The notes: generated from the sequence alone by a model not told the origin. 64,000 nucleotides of DNA from JANQPX01 sp965204405 (GCA_965204405.1 CBDBEN010000005.1:2852001-2916000), one strand, 5' to 3'; positions 1-8,606 are shown, numbered from the stretch's first letter. Made by a program: numbers and translations.

Positions 1-272
1 CCATCGAGCATAATCTGGTTGTTCCATAGCACACGCTTGGTGCCCGGCGACTGCCAGAATTTCTTATCGCCACCAATCGTGCGATAGGCCCAATGATCTG
101 CCTCACCGCCGTCGACGAAGTGACGAAACCCGATAGCAGGCGCCTTACCATCGCCGCGCTGTTTGACGCTCACGACTCCATGCTCGGCGGCCATCTCCGG
201 CGGTATGCCACGCGCTTCCAACTCGTCGCGAGCTTCGGGCGTCAGGGGGGTGGTCTCGGTTTTTTTCGTCAT
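1..272 (-). CDS. Phage primase/helicase core, N-terminal part (partial, runs off left edge)
   Basis: Reading leftwards from ATG at 272 the frame stays open to the window edge and starts MTKKTETTPLTPEARDELEA. It continues with a segment rich in the pattern seen N-terminal to Toprim domains of phage primase/helicases (LEARGIPPEMAAEHGV, then FRHF, WAYR and KFWQSPGTK). The zinc-ribbon ORF just upstream is in the neighbouring frame and overlaps it by 128 nt, so the two may be parts of one protein separated by a +1 frame change at a run of seven A. Most of the protein lies outside the window, so the assignment rests on context and weak sequence resemblance. Confidence 0.5.
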   Translation of the reverse strand, partial: MTKKTETTPLTPEARDELEARGIPPEMAAEHGVVSVKQRGDGKAPAIGFRHFVDGGEADHWAYRTIGGDKKFWQSPGTKRVLWNNQIMLD

Positions 273-465
273 CGATTCGGCCTTTCCAGCCGCAATGGTG
301 GCAGAGATACGCGGCGCCGGTTGTCGTCACATCGACCGATAGGCACTTGTCGCGTTTTTTTGTTCGCTGGTGTGAGCAATTCGGACATGTCACCCGATGA
401 TGGCCACGGCGATCGACCCGGATGCCGCGCTGTTCGAGTTCAGCGAACATGCTCACAGTAGGCAC
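145..465 (-). CDS. Zinc-ribbon primase N-terminal domain
   Basis: The 106-residue product has a four-cysteine zinc ribbon near residues 26-58 (CPNC, then YLCHHCGWKG), with KKRDKCLSVD between the pairs. This matches the zinc-binding domain of T7 gp4/DnaG-like phage primases, which recognises the priming site. After CGWKG the reading frame turns into low-complexity sequence and stops at 145, while the adjacent frame carries primase-like sequence. The functional protein is therefore probably longer and formed by a frame change at the A7 run near 261-267, or else the frame was broken by mutation. Start at 465 overlaps the end of the upstream gene. Confidence 0.55.
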   Translation of the reverse strand: MPTVSMFAELEQRGIRVDRRGHHRVTCPNCSHQRTKKRDKCLSVDVTTTGAAYLCHHCGWKGRIDDEKNRDHPPDARSSRRVGSAWHTAGDGRRAWSRERQTARRW

Positions 466-743
466 GATTGAAACTCCTCACGGTACGCGCGCTCGAAATC
501 AGCAAGGCTCGGCCACCACACTTCGGAACTGGTCAAACGCCTCAAGACTCTCTCGGTCTCCTGAATCGGATAGGCCTCCAGGTGATCCATCCAGAGCTCG
601 AGGATCGCCGCTTTCTCTCGATCCTGCTCGTTCGTGTGCCTCGTCGCTCGCCACAGCCTGACTAACCCTGCCATCAGCCTTTCGTCGTCTGGCAAGGAGT
701 TGTTGGGCGGTTTCGTCGAGGCCATTGTTTGGTCGCGCGTCAT
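453..743 (-). CDS. Unrecognised small phage protein
   Basis: A 96-residue acidic, helical protein starting MTRDQTMASTKPPNN. It contains REKAAILELWMDHLEAYP and TSSEVWWPSLADFERAYREE. The WWPS.ADF pattern is reminiscent of proteins encoded beside phage replication genes, but I cannot name a family. It overlaps the 5' end of the zinc-ribbon gene by 13 nt, as expected of translationally coupled phage genes, and overlaps the tail of the replication gene in another frame by about 245 nt. Its codon pattern looks coding, whereas the overlapping tail does not. Confidence 0.5.
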   Translation of the reverse strand: MTRDQTMASTKPPNNSLPDDERLMAGLVRLWRATRHTNEQDREKAAILELWMDHLEAYPIQETERVLRRLTSSEVWWPSLADFERAYREEFQSCLL

Positions 744-1590
744 CGCGATTACCTCCGTTCAAGTCGCCTGCTGATTTTCTGGTGCCTTTGCTGGCGTCGG
801 AATGAAACGAACCTTTCCGCTCGCCGAACCACGTCTTGATATGTTGAGCGTATTGTCCAGTCTCTCGGACATGTGCGGCGTAGTTCTTAGCACGCCTAAC
901 GAGTTCTTCCGGTGCCCACCCATCAACGGTCATTTTCTGCCAAGCTTGGTAGGCAGAAACCCTCGAGTCGGCCTTCGGTATTGGGTACGCTTCGGCAAAT
1001 TGCTCGAAGGCTTCTGGGTAGACGTAGTTCCTGCCGTGTTTGGGAAGCTTGTTCAGACGCTAAAATTTTTGCTTGCCGGCGCTGCCGCCCTGGCCTCTGC
1101 CCGACGCATCAACCTCGCCAAGGAGATCTGTCTGAATCGTTCCCCTCGGGGAACATAAGTTTGGTGTGTTAAGTGGTATTTTCTTATTAGTATTTTCTGT
1201 GTCCCGGTTTTGGGTACGGGTACCCGTCCCGGTTTTGGTGACACCCCCCGTCCCGGTTTCGGGTACGGGTACCTCATCTGGACCCGTCCCGGTTTTGGTG
1301 ACAGGTAGGGAACGTTCGGGAATGCCCTTCAAGACATGAATGATGCTCGCCTTACCCATCCGCTGTTCGCGACGGATGTAACCCTTTTCTTCGAGAATGC
1401 TCAGCCGTTCGAAGATTCGGGTTCTGTTCGAGCCAGTTTTCTCCGATAGCAGGGTCGCTGAGGGGAAGCATGACCGCGACTTCCCCGCGTAGCAGCACAG
1501 CACAGCGAGCAAGATACGCGTGCCGGGCGTGAGCGAGTTGTCCGCCAAGGCGTCGAGTGTAATCATGGCGAACGGCTCAGCCATCTTCAA
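499..1590 (-). pseudogene. Phage replication protein (helix-turn-helix, O-like), interrupted by one in-frame TAG
   Basis: Residues 1-90 form a winged-helix domain (LTPGTRILLAVLCCYAG, SATLLSEKTGSNRTRIFERL, LEEKGYIRRE) typical of the DNA-binding part of phage replication initiators. A linker of repeated TKTGTG/PVPxTGTG units follows. A TAG at 1060-1062 ends the first 176 codons. Directly after it the same frame continues with RLNKLPKHGRNYVYPEAFEQ and FAEAYPIPKADSRVSAYQAW to QKMTVDGWAPEELVRRAKNY, which looks like the genuine C-terminal domain. A single nonsense change therefore explains the split. The frame stays open to 499, but the last ~80 codons overlap the 453-743 gene and look non-coding. 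Confidence 0.6.
1199..1310. repeat. Degenerate tandem repeat encoding a TGTG-rich linker
   Basis: Several copies of a GTCCCGGTTTTGG(G/T) unit occur in about 110 bp inside the replication gene, separated by GTACGGGTACC or TGACA-type spacers. They translate on the minus strand as VTKTGTGPDEVPVPETGTGG-like linker sequence between the HTH domain and the C-terminal part. Unit spacing is irregular and the copies abut, so this is a protein linker repeat. Confidence 0.7.
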
Positions 1591-1904
1591 ACGTGCCCTG
1601 CCAACAACTGCGCGCTTTCAGTAAGGTAAGATTCGAGTTTTTCCAGCTCGGAAAAGCGGTCGCGGAGCATCACGATGTCGATGTGATCGACGGTCTCGGC
1701 TGCCGTAATTTGATCACGGCGACGGGCCCAAAATTCCCGTTGGGCCGTGACCTCTTTGAGGAGAGCGACAGCCACGCCTCGCTTTTCAGTGACGGTCAGG
1801 TCGAGCGGTTTGACAGGGCGCTCAGGTTTCATAAAATTGCCGAATCCACTCGCGAAAGCAGATCCAGCGCCCGGCCCCGCAGCCGGGCGTTTTGCGTTGC
1901 CCAT
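1587..1904 (-). CDS. Unrecognised phage protein, 105 aa
   Basis: Starts MGNAKRPAAGPGAGSAFASG and has a charged helical second half (TVTEKRGVAVALLKEVTAQR, then LRDRFSELEKLESYLTESAQ). The stop overlaps the ATG of the replication gene at 1590 by four bases (ATGA type), so the two are translationally coupled. No known domain is recognised. Position between integrase-proximal genes and the replication initiator suggests an early-region accessory protein. Confidence 0.5.
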   Translation of the reverse strand: MGNAKRPAAGPGAGSAFASGFGNFMKPERPVKPLDLTVTEKRGVAVALLKEVTAQREFWARRRDQITAAETVDHIDIVMLRDRFSELEKLESYLTESAQLLAGHV

Positions 1905-1907
1905 CAG

Positions 1908-2276
1908 TCAATCCATCACCTCAGTTTCTAGTTCAGACTGAAGTGCCTTGATTGACGAAAGCCGCGCTGCTCTCCTACGCTCAGAAAGACGGACCCACCG
2001 AATCCGACCGGAAAGGCCATTCGGTCCATACCAAATCGACTTCGAGACCTTCAGTCGCTTCCGAGCTTCTTCGCAGCCAACATATGGATCGATGTCGACC
2101 TCGCCTTTTTGCTTAGATAGGACGGCTCGTCGAAGCTCGGCGACCTCTTCGAAAAGCCGATCGTCCTTATTAGTTTTGGGATCAAAATCGGATAATCGAG
2201 CAAGCGTCGAAGAAGCTAGAGTTGCAAGTTGGGATAAGTCTTCTTTGAGTTGTGCGAGGTCCATGCCCGCCTCCAC
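1908..2276 (-). CDS. Unrecognised phage protein, 122 aa
   Basis: An acidic, helix-rich protein (MDLAQLKEDLSQLATLASST, DRLFEEVAELRRAVLSKQKG) with the segment VGCEEARKRLKVSKSIWYGP near residue 70. That segment resembles the short DNA-recognition motif of AlpA-like or excisionase-type regulators, but the match is weak. It could start at the internal Met at residue 5. It lies 3 bp upstream of the next gene in the leftward early operon. Confidence 0.45.
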   Translation of the reverse strand: MEAGMDLAQLKEDLSQLATLASSTLARLSDFDPKTNKDDRLFEEVAELRRAVLSKQKGEVDIDPYVGCEEARKRLKVSKSIWYGPNGLSGRIRWVRLSERRRAARLSSIKALQSELETEVMD

Positions 2277-2349
2277 CGTTGTTTGATGAAGGAAGTGAAA
2301 CCTCCTTGAATTGTCCCGTATATTTGTCCGGTAATTGCCCTAAAATTTC

Positions 2350-3207
2350 TTAGGACAGTTGGGATCTTGTTTTGCGCTTGCCTCGTTGTAGGTCTGGGAA
2401 CATCTTTTTGAATGCGGGGACGAAAAAATTGTCCCGAGGCGCCATCAGATCAGTTTCTTGAATGAATAACTCAAGAGTATCCTTCTCTGACGGCGGTACT
2501 CCTTTCCATTCATTGAGGTTCTTATGCTTAAGCCAATCATTGAGTTGAGATAGCGTCGCGCGCTTGCCAGCATTCTTATCGATCCAACGATCGAAGGTGT
2601 TTGCCTTAGTTTTATGTACTTTTATTGAATGAAATCCTCGAACGAGAGACGCTCCTTTATCCGGGATTGCGCCATCTCCTTCGCCGTATTCAATGTCGAG
2701 TTGGCCAAAAAACAATCCCGGATTTTTGCATCCTAAATGCCATCCCGGATGGTCACCCTCTGATGATTCTACAAAAAATGTAAGCCCCGCTATCTCTTGC
2801 TTGTACCCTCCGATTTCTTGTTTAAGAGCACCGAGCTCTTCTTGGTGCACGTTGCGCCTCAACGTTGGTAAATCGTTGCCCTCATAGCTAACTTGCGCTG
2901 GGATCCCAGTAATGCGTATGACTTCGTCGGCCGCTTCCTGGAGAATGATTTCCAGAGCTTTATTGCTGGAGTGACGAGGCGATTTACTGGATGGCGAAAG
3001 TGATGACGAATTTAGCATCTTGAGCATCACGTCATCACGTTCGTTTTGATCATCTTCGTCAATCTGAGCAGCAATTGAGGTAAGATCGAACCAGGCGGCA
3101 TCCTCCTCATCGGGCTCGCACTTAGCCCACTCTAATACCTTCGGATCACCAAAGATGATAAGCGCTGCATATTGAGTAACCGAGAGAGGGCCAGCTATCT
3201 TCCCCAT
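2350..3207 (-). CDS. Unrecognised 285-aa protein of the island
   Basis: The product starts MGKIAGPLSVTQYAALIIFG. Residues ~45-100 are low-complexity and serine-rich (LNSSSLSPSSKSPRHSS); the C-terminal part ends in a basic tail (RGKRKTRSQLS). No signal peptide or membrane segment is visible. AT content is higher than in the chromosomal genes further right, in line with acquired DNA. It lies between the integrase and the early operon and I do not recognise its family. Confidence 0.5.
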   Translation of the reverse strand: MGKIAGPLSVTQYAALIIFGDPKVLEWAKCEPDEEDAAWFDLTSIAAQIDEDDQNERDDVMLKMLNSSSLSPSSKSPRHSSNKALEIILQEAADEVIRITGIPAQVSYEGNDLPTLRRNVHQEELGALKQEIGGYKQEIAGLTFFVESSEGDHPGWHLGCKNPGLFFGQLDIEYGEGDGAIPDKGASLVRGFHSIKVHKTKANTFDRWIDKNAGKRATLSQLNDWLKHKNLNEWKGVPPSEKDTLELFIQETDLMAPRDNFFVPAFKKMFPDLQRGKRKTRSQLS

Positions 3208-3306
3208 CGCTCTTATCCCTTTGAGCTATCCCTGTTTTGATGGACGCGGCGACCGATGGGATTCTCGGTATTCAGCCGCTAAACCTAGCCGCGTCCAACT
3301 CTGAAA

Positions 3307-4530
3307 CTACTTTGCAAGCGACATCGAGACCACTGTTGAATCGGCCTTTTCGCCGACAAGGCGACTGACATGATCGGCCCAGCGCTGCAAGGCGATCCGC
3401 TTCTCATCCGCGTAGGTTGCTCGATTGTAGATCCCAGCAACGCCGCCCTTATGACCCGAAATGTGGTTCACAACCGCCTCGATCACATGCGGCTGAATGC
3501 CAAGCTCAGCCATGCCCGTAACCGCCGTTCTGCGTAGGTCATGTATGCGCCAGTTGGTAAGACCCGACCGACAGTCTGATCGATCCTTGCTTTGGCCCCA
3601 ACCCGAGAACCCACCTCTACCGGTGCCGAAAATCAGATCGCGACCGTCACGTTTTTCAATGGTGCCCAGGATGATCACCACTTGCTCAGAGAGTGGGACT
3701 TGGTGTGGCCTACGATTTTTCGTTCGTGCACTAGGAATTTCCCAAAGCCGTCGATCGAGATCCAACTCGCTCCAGCGCATCGACGCAACTTCTTCGCGGC
3801 GTTGCGCGGTGAGGATTAGCAATCTCACGATCTTCGCAAAGTCGCCTTCACGCTTGGTTTCTGTCCATAACTTGACGACCTCATCGCTGGTCAACACGCG
3901 TTCTCGAGTCACCTCTGCTCTGATAGGGGCGATGCCAATTAGGGGATTGGAATCAAGGATACCACGCTTGATGCCCCAGGCTAGCGCCATCGACAGGTAG
4001 CTCCGCGCTCGATTGGCAGCCACCGGTCCACTATTCACCGCGATTGCCTCAAGACGTAAAACCAAGTCGCGCTTTTCCAATTCGTCGGCGACTTCGCCAT
4101 GCAAAGGCTTCCAATGGACCCGAAGGTAGCGTCGAAGCTCTCTTAATGTGCTTGGCCGCAGTTCGAGTTCGGCATGGCTTAGATATTGTTCAACTAAGGC
4201 ATCCAGCCGTCTCTCGGCACTGAGCTGCTGAATGCGATGGGCTTCCTGCGCCTCCGCTGTTTCGACCGCAGCGCGATCGGTCCCTCGTTTCGCCGAGGTT
4301 GTGTACTCGGCTGCTAGTTCGCGCGCCTTCTTTAGTGAAATGCCGGCAAGAGGGCCGAGATTGACCTGCCGCTGTTTTGGGTTGCCCTTTACTCTAAAGC
4401 GAACGATCCATTTCCTGGCATTGCCCTGGATCCGAGCTCCAAGACCGGTGCACTCGCTATCCCAGTAGATCTTCGAGCGCTTGCCTTCGGGAAGCTCTAG
4501 TGCATCGACAATTCGCTGATTCAATTTCAT
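3307..4530 (-). CDS. int: Tyrosine site-specific integrase
   Basis: A 407-residue integrase of the P4/DUF4102 type. The N-terminal arm-binding region (GLGARIQGNARKWIVRFRVK, then GISLKKARELAAEY) is followed by a SAM-like core-binding region and the catalytic domain. Catalytic residues are visible: Arg in LTAQRREEVASMRW, HDLRR (His and second Arg), His in the NHISGHK segment, and the nucleophile Tyr in GIYNRATY. It reads away from the tRNA-Phe fragment 180 bp behind its start, the standard position for an integrase next to its attachment site. It should catalyse integration and excision of the island. The gene appears intact. Confidence 0.93.
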   Translation of the reverse strand: MKLNQRIVDALELPEGKRSKIYWDSECTGLGARIQGNARKWIVRFRVKGNPKQRQVNLGPLAGISLKKARELAAEYTTSAKRGTDRAAVETAEAQEAHRIQQLSAERRLDALVEQYLSHAELELRPSTLRELRRYLRVHWKPLHGEVADELEKRDLVLRLEAIAVNSGPVAANRARSYLSMALAWGIKRGILDSNPLIGIAPIRAEVTRERVLTSDEVVKLWTETKREGDFAKIVRLLILTAQRREEVASMRWSELDLDRRLWEIPSARTKNRRPHQVPLSEQVVIILGTIEKRDGRDLIFGTGRGGFSGWGQSKDRSDCRSGLTNWRIHDLRRTAVTGMAELGIQPHVIEAVVNHISGHKGGVAGIYNRATYADEKRIALQRWADHVSRLVGEKADSTVVSMSLAK

Positions 4531-4629
4531 ATCTTTTCATCCCCTGCCCTACCGCTCAGTCATCACCCAGTCATCAAACTGAGCGAGCTTAGAAGGACCA
4601 AAGGCACCCCATCATCAGCGTGTACAAAG

Positions 4630-4645
4630 CATCAAATGTTTGATG
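4630..4645. promoter_or_regulatory. 16-bp palindrome upstream of the integrase gene
   Basis: CATCAAA-TG-TTTGATG is a perfect 7-bp inverted repeat with a 2-bp centre, 100 bp ahead of int and 62 bp from the att core. Nearby sequence is AT-rich with repeated GTCATCA-type words (4560-4580), which could be arm-type integrase sites. A repressor or excisionase operator is plausible; this is inference from symmetry and position only. Confidence 0.4.
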
Positions 4646-4707
4646 TTGCAATAATTTTTAGTTCGCTATAGTTTGCCTAAGTCACTTATGGATTAGCCAC
4701 AAGCTGC

Positions 4708-4752
<45 letters not shown>

Positions 4753-5192
4753 TCTTTTCAAAGGGTTAGGTGCTTTTACGTAGAGCCGACAAAGGCTTTG
4801 TGTGTAATTTCTATGTAACTAAGCGTGCTTCTTCGTCGTTAGAGGAGCAACGGTTTCTTCGTCCTGAGCAACACGGCCGCTTAGAGCTTCCATTGCCTTC
4901 TGTATGTGAGCCCCATTCTGATGAGCATATCGTGCGACCATGCTTAGTGTTTTGTGCCCAGAGATTCGTTGCACTGTTGGTAGGTCAACACCAGCTTGAA
5001 CCAGATGTGTTACAGCCGTATGCCTCAGAATGTGAGGCGTAACTCGCTTTGGATCTAAGCCGGCACGTTCTACAGATCGGATGAAGGCTTTGCGGACAGT
5101 GTGGACATGTCCGGTTCGGCTGGCTGGTGATGGGAAGAGACAACTGCAGCCTGGCGGCAACATTTTGATCCGCTGAGCTAAATATCCAGCTA

Positions 5193-6245
5193 GAGCACTT
5201 CCGCGACAGATTGAATCATCTCTGTCTATCAAGATGTTACGTTCAGGCCTGATGTGTTTCTCTTCCAGCAAACAGAGTTGGGAGGGATCATGCCGCGAGC
5301 TTACTCGTTAGATTTACGCGAACGCCTGATCGAGGCTGTCGAAGCCGGCAGTTCGGCACGCGCCGCAGCTCGTCATCTTCAGGTGAGTGCATCGACGGCG
5401 GTCAAATGGGTGCAGCGCAAGCGCGAGACCGGCAGCGTCAATGCCAAGCCGATGCATGGTCATCCGCCGGCCAAGCTTTTGCCGCACAAAGATCGTCTTC
5501 TGCGGCTGGTGGCCGATGAACCGGATCTGACGCTCAAGCAGATTGGCGAACGCTTGGCGGCGGACGGCATTCACGTCAGCAAGAGCTGCCTGCATACTTT
5601 TCTTTGGCGAAACCGCATCCGTTTAAAAAAAGACCGCGCACGCCGCGGAACAGAATCGTCCGGACGTCAGGAGACGGCGTGAGGCCTGGCGGCGCGTTCA
5701 GCCTTGGATCGACCCGGATCGGCTGGTGTTCCTCGATGAAACTGGCTTCACCACGAAGATGACGAGGCTCTATGGTCGCTGTCCGATCGGCGAACGTCTG
5801 GTCAGCCCGGTTCCCCACGGCCACTGGAAAACGCTGACTTTCATTGCCGCCCTTCGGGTCGATGGCATCGACGCGCCCTGGATAATCGATGGTCCCATGG
5901 ATGGTGTCGCGTTCCTCACCTATCTCCGTCATTGCCTGGCGCCGACGCTCAAGCACGGCGACATCGTGGTCATGGACAATCTGCCCGCCCACAAAGTCGC
6001 CGGCGTTCGTGACATTCTCCAAAAAGCCGGCGCCCAACTCTGCTACCTGCCACCCTACTCTCCGGACCTGAACCCGATCGAAAACGCGTTTGCCAAACTC
6101 AAAACCCTGATACGAAGCGCCGCCGCGCGCACCATCGACGGTTTGCAACAACAGATCGGCAAAACGCTCGACACCTTCTCCAAAACCGAGTGTGCAAACT
6201 ACTTCAGGCATGCTGGATATGCGTAAACCTGACCAGGAAATGCTC
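5193..6245 (+). mobile_element. IS630-family insertion sequence, complete, with TA duplication
   Basis: The element is 1053 bp. Its termini are imperfect inverted repeats starting GAGCACTTCC on the left and GAGCATTTCC (reverse complement) on the right, each flanked by TA (5191-5192 and 6246-6247), the target duplication of the IS630/Tc1-mariner group. Excision of the element plus one TA restores the reading frame of the recombinase it disrupts, which proves the boundaries. It encodes a two-frame DDE transposase. Confidence 0.93.
5290..6226 (+). CDS. IS630-family transposase (two frames joined by a frame change)
   Basis: Frame 1 (5290-5682, after a GGGAGGG ribosome site) encodes the HTH part: MPRAYSLDLRERLIEAVEAG, SARAAARHLQVSASTAVKWV. 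Frame 2 (open from 5630 to 6226) encodes the DDE domain: FLDETG (first Asp), VVMDNLPAHK (second Asp) and LNPIENAFAKLK (Glu). The frames meet at a run of seven A (5625-5631), where loss of one A or a +1 shift gives a continuous protein of about 310 residues. Many IS630 elements express transposase by frameshifting, so the element may be active. It cuts and pastes at TA dinucleotides. Confidence 0.88.
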
Positions 6246-6751
6246 TAACTCAACAGTTATTGGCTGCTCGCGGGCACCTGCTTTAGCCTTTGGTATCCAA
6301 ATTACATGACGAGCAAGGTCTATATCATCCCTACAAATTGCCAAGATCTCTGAATGCCGCATGCTTGTATGCAGGCCGACCATTACAAATGCATGAACAT
6401 TCTCATTTTGATCTTGAGCAGCTGCCGCTTTACGCGTTCGAGCTCTGAAGCCGTGCATCCATAGCTCACATGAGGTTTTTTCCGTCAAGCGCTGATGATG
6501 TTGATTGCAGTTGTCGATTAACGGATGAGTGAAGTGTTGATCGCCATGGCAACCGGTTCCCGATGCTTGTGTGATCCAACCTATTACAAGCGGTCTTGCA
6601 GCTTTACGATATAAAGCCGGCATAGCAGGCCACGTCACTAACTCAACAATGTGATGCAACATGACAATAATGTTCTGACCAATGCCTATCAGAATAGGCC
6701 CTCAGTGGACCGTCGGCTATATACACCGCGCGTTCTTCGCATAGCGATTGT

Positions 6752-7408
6752 TCAAGAGGTGTCTGGCGCTGTCTCTTCGAGATCACTGGTCGCTGCTTTC
6801 CCGACAGTGGCTCCTCCGATGACCTCTTGAAGGTCGATGTAGATACACATCTGGTCCTTTGCCGGTCGCCGAATAGATGCATTCTTAGGCTGCTCTACGC
6901 AAAGATAGCGATTTCTTTCAAGGTTTCGGAGTTGCGTTCGCGAAAGGCCAAGCTCTCTTGCCAAGAGACGATCCGTTCGCAACGGAATATGGAATGGCAC
7001 AGCCAGCAGGATTTCTAGGGCAAGCCATGGCTTCGCTGTCCCTGATACAATCTCTTTGCGAACGTCCGCATCATTGCTTTCTTTGACTGACTGCGCATGC
7101 CGACGGAGCAATATCCCGTCAAAGGCCATTTTTTTTGCTAGCGGCTTACTGTTGGATTGGAGAGCTTGCATGGTGGCCGGATCGATTTCCCGGATATGCT
7201 TACGCACGAATACCGGGCAATTCCATGTACTCTGGCAGGATGTACATTTATAGATAAGCCAAGCATCCTGTCTCTTCCCTTGGGCATTCAATCTGAACTT
7301 ACCGCTGCTCTGAAAGGGCTTGCGACAACCGCATCGATTACAAGCGATCAGTGGCTGAGGGGCATCTTTCGGGGTAACTGTCCATCGGACACGCAATATG
7401 CCTGACAT
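6752..7408 (-). CDS. DUF1062 domain-containing protein
   Basis: The 218-residue product begins MSGILRVRWTVTPKDAPQPL and carries the DUF1062 hallmarks: a CNRCG zinc-knuckle pair with a second pair in YKCTSC (residues ~23-58), GKFRLNAQGKRQDAWLIYKC, and the C-terminal RTDRLLARELGLSRTQLRNL helix-turn-helix-like part. The function of the family is unknown; zinc binding is likely from the two CxxC pairs. It sits alone between two insertion sequences, with the divergent strand empty, and appears intact. Confidence 0.8.
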   Translation of the reverse strand: MSGILRVRWTVTPKDAPQPLIACNRCGCRKPFQSSGKFRLNAQGKRQDAWLIYKCTSCQSTWNCPVFVRKHIREIDPATMQALQSNSKPLAKKMAFDGILLRRHAQSVKESNDADVRKEIVSGTAKPWLALEILLAVPFHIPLRTDRLLARELGLSRTQLRNLERNRYLCVEQPKNASIRRPAKDQMCIYIDLQEVIGGATVGKAATSDLEETAPDTS

Positions 7409-7797
7409 ATCGTCTCGATCTTCCTAGTGGAAGTCCGTTGAGACGACGGTCGAAAACGTAACTTAGTCGGCACGGCGTGGTGCGGAAAGCGAAGAATAAA
7501 GTAATTGAACGAAGAGGATCGAACTACTTGGCGGTGATTTAAGATTGCCATACCGGCCTCAGACCGCCACCTTGACGAACACGAACCATCCTTCATGACA
7601 GCACCCTGCTGCCATGCGTGCGTACGAGAGCTGGTGAGACCGGCGATTATGATGGCAAGAGTCAGGCTCCTAAGAGTGCGCGCCGCAATTTATAATTCTT
7701 TGCTGAGAGCTTCGACGTCGGCAAGAGAAAAAAACTGCTGCTCGGTCGTACCTTCGATCTGCAGAATGATTTCCGATAGATGCAAGTGGGCCAATTC
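7409..7797. other. Gap with a possible gene remnant
   Basis: No complete gene is seen. On the minus strand 7795-7688 encodes ELAHLHLSEIILQIEGTTEQ...FFSLADVEALSKEL before a TAA, which reads like the genuine C-terminal end of a protein. It runs straight into the left end of the IS1380 relic, so it may be the tail of a gene cut by that element. Family unknown. Confidence 0.35.
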
Positions 7798-8606
7798 TTA
7801 GCCGCAAAAATTCATGACGCCTGAGTGCTGTGCTGGCGGAGGCGACGCAACACGTTGATATCGTGTATGATTCTGGTGCTGAAGCAGTTTCATCACGATG
7901 CAACGGAGTTCACCCCCACCATGGCGGAGAATGCCCCGTTTTTGCCTGGTCTGTCACCCGTCATGGGCAAGCCGGTTCAGCTTGCATTCGATGGCGGCCG
8001 GCTGACCTCGGATGGCGGCGTTTTGGTCCTGGCCGAGATCGAACGACGGCTTGGGATCGCGGAGCGCTTGTCATCCTGCCTGAACGATCCGCGCTCACCC
8101 GATCGCATCCGACATGACCTCGCCGAGATGATCCGCTTTCGCATGCTGATAATCGCGGCCGGTTATGAGGACGCCAATGACTGCGATGCATTGCGTGCCG
8201 ATCCAGCCTTCAAGATGGCGGTCGGCCGGCTGCCCGAGAGCGGCACCGATCTCTGCTCGCAGCCGACCATGTGCCGGCTCGAGAACCTTCCCGATAGGAT
8301 CGCTCTCGCTCGTATGATGGACGCCATCCGTCTCGCGCTGATCAAGGTCGCCGCCCGCGTCACCGAAATGGTCACGCGCATCAAGGTCGCGCTGCCTTCG
8401 GCCTTCCCCTACCAGAACAGCCTGGGACTCCTCGTTGAACGCGCGGTAAAGCTGCCGCCTTGATCACCTGGGCAGCGTGCCCGATACCGAACCCAAAAGC
8501 CCGCTACCTCAAACTCAGCCTTCATGCGCAGCCGGCGCCAAGAAGATGCTCGGCAAAACAGGCAATTTGGCGGCCTACAACGGCGCTCATGAATGAACCG
8601 GGCTAG
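7798..8606 (+). mobile_element. IS1380-family relic with internal deletion
   Basis: The ends resemble IS1380 termini: left CCGCAAAAATTCATGACGCC and, at the right, CTCATGAATGAACCGGGCTAG read outward as its approximate inverse. The span is about 0.8 kb against roughly 1.6-1.7 kb for a complete element. The transposase reading frame retains only its first ~130 and last few dozen codons, so the middle was lost. The copy cannot move on its own. Confidence 0.65.
7921..8463 (+). pseudogene. IS1380 transposase, internally deleted
   Basis: The start is ATG at 7921 (MAENAPFLPGLSPVMGKPVQ). The N-terminal IS1380 pattern is clear: LAFDGGRLTSDGGVLVLAEI, DPRSPDRIRHDLAEMIRFRM, IIAAGYEDANDCDALRADPA, LCSQPTMCRLENLP. 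After MMDAI the frame jumps directly to LIKVAARVTEMVTRIKVALP, which is the C-terminal end of the family. The DDE catalytic core between them is missing, so the protein should be inactive. Total remaining length is about 180 codons from this start. Confidence 0.85.

Larger units (their letters stand above)
4819..6662 (-). pseudogene. Second tyrosine recombinase, split by IS630 and 5'-truncated
   Basis: The right part (to about 6246) encodes VHAFVMVGLHTSMRHSEILA...PKAKAGAREQPITVEL, the first half of a tyrosine recombinase catalytic domain with the first Arg. The left part (5192-4819) encodes AGYLAQRIKMLPPGCSC...PHILRHTAVTHL...ISGHKTLSMVARYAHQ, carrying HxLR, the second His and the Tyr nucleophile. 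Removing the IS and one TA joins them in frame as QPITVEL-AGYLAQR. Sequence upstream of about 6450 does not look like the normal N-terminal half, so the gene was also truncated or scrambled at its 5' end. It ends 67 bp from the tRNA-Phe fragment, reading towards it. Confidence 0.8.

Noticed and set aside
1060..1062. TAG in the replication gene read as pyrrolysine
   Set aside because: The gene is not a methylamine methyltransferase and no pyl genes are visible; nonsense mutation or suppression is simpler.
1199..1310. Repeated units that could suggest a CRISPR array
   Set aside because: The units abut, vary in length, lack unique spacers and encode a protein linker in frame; no cas genes are present.
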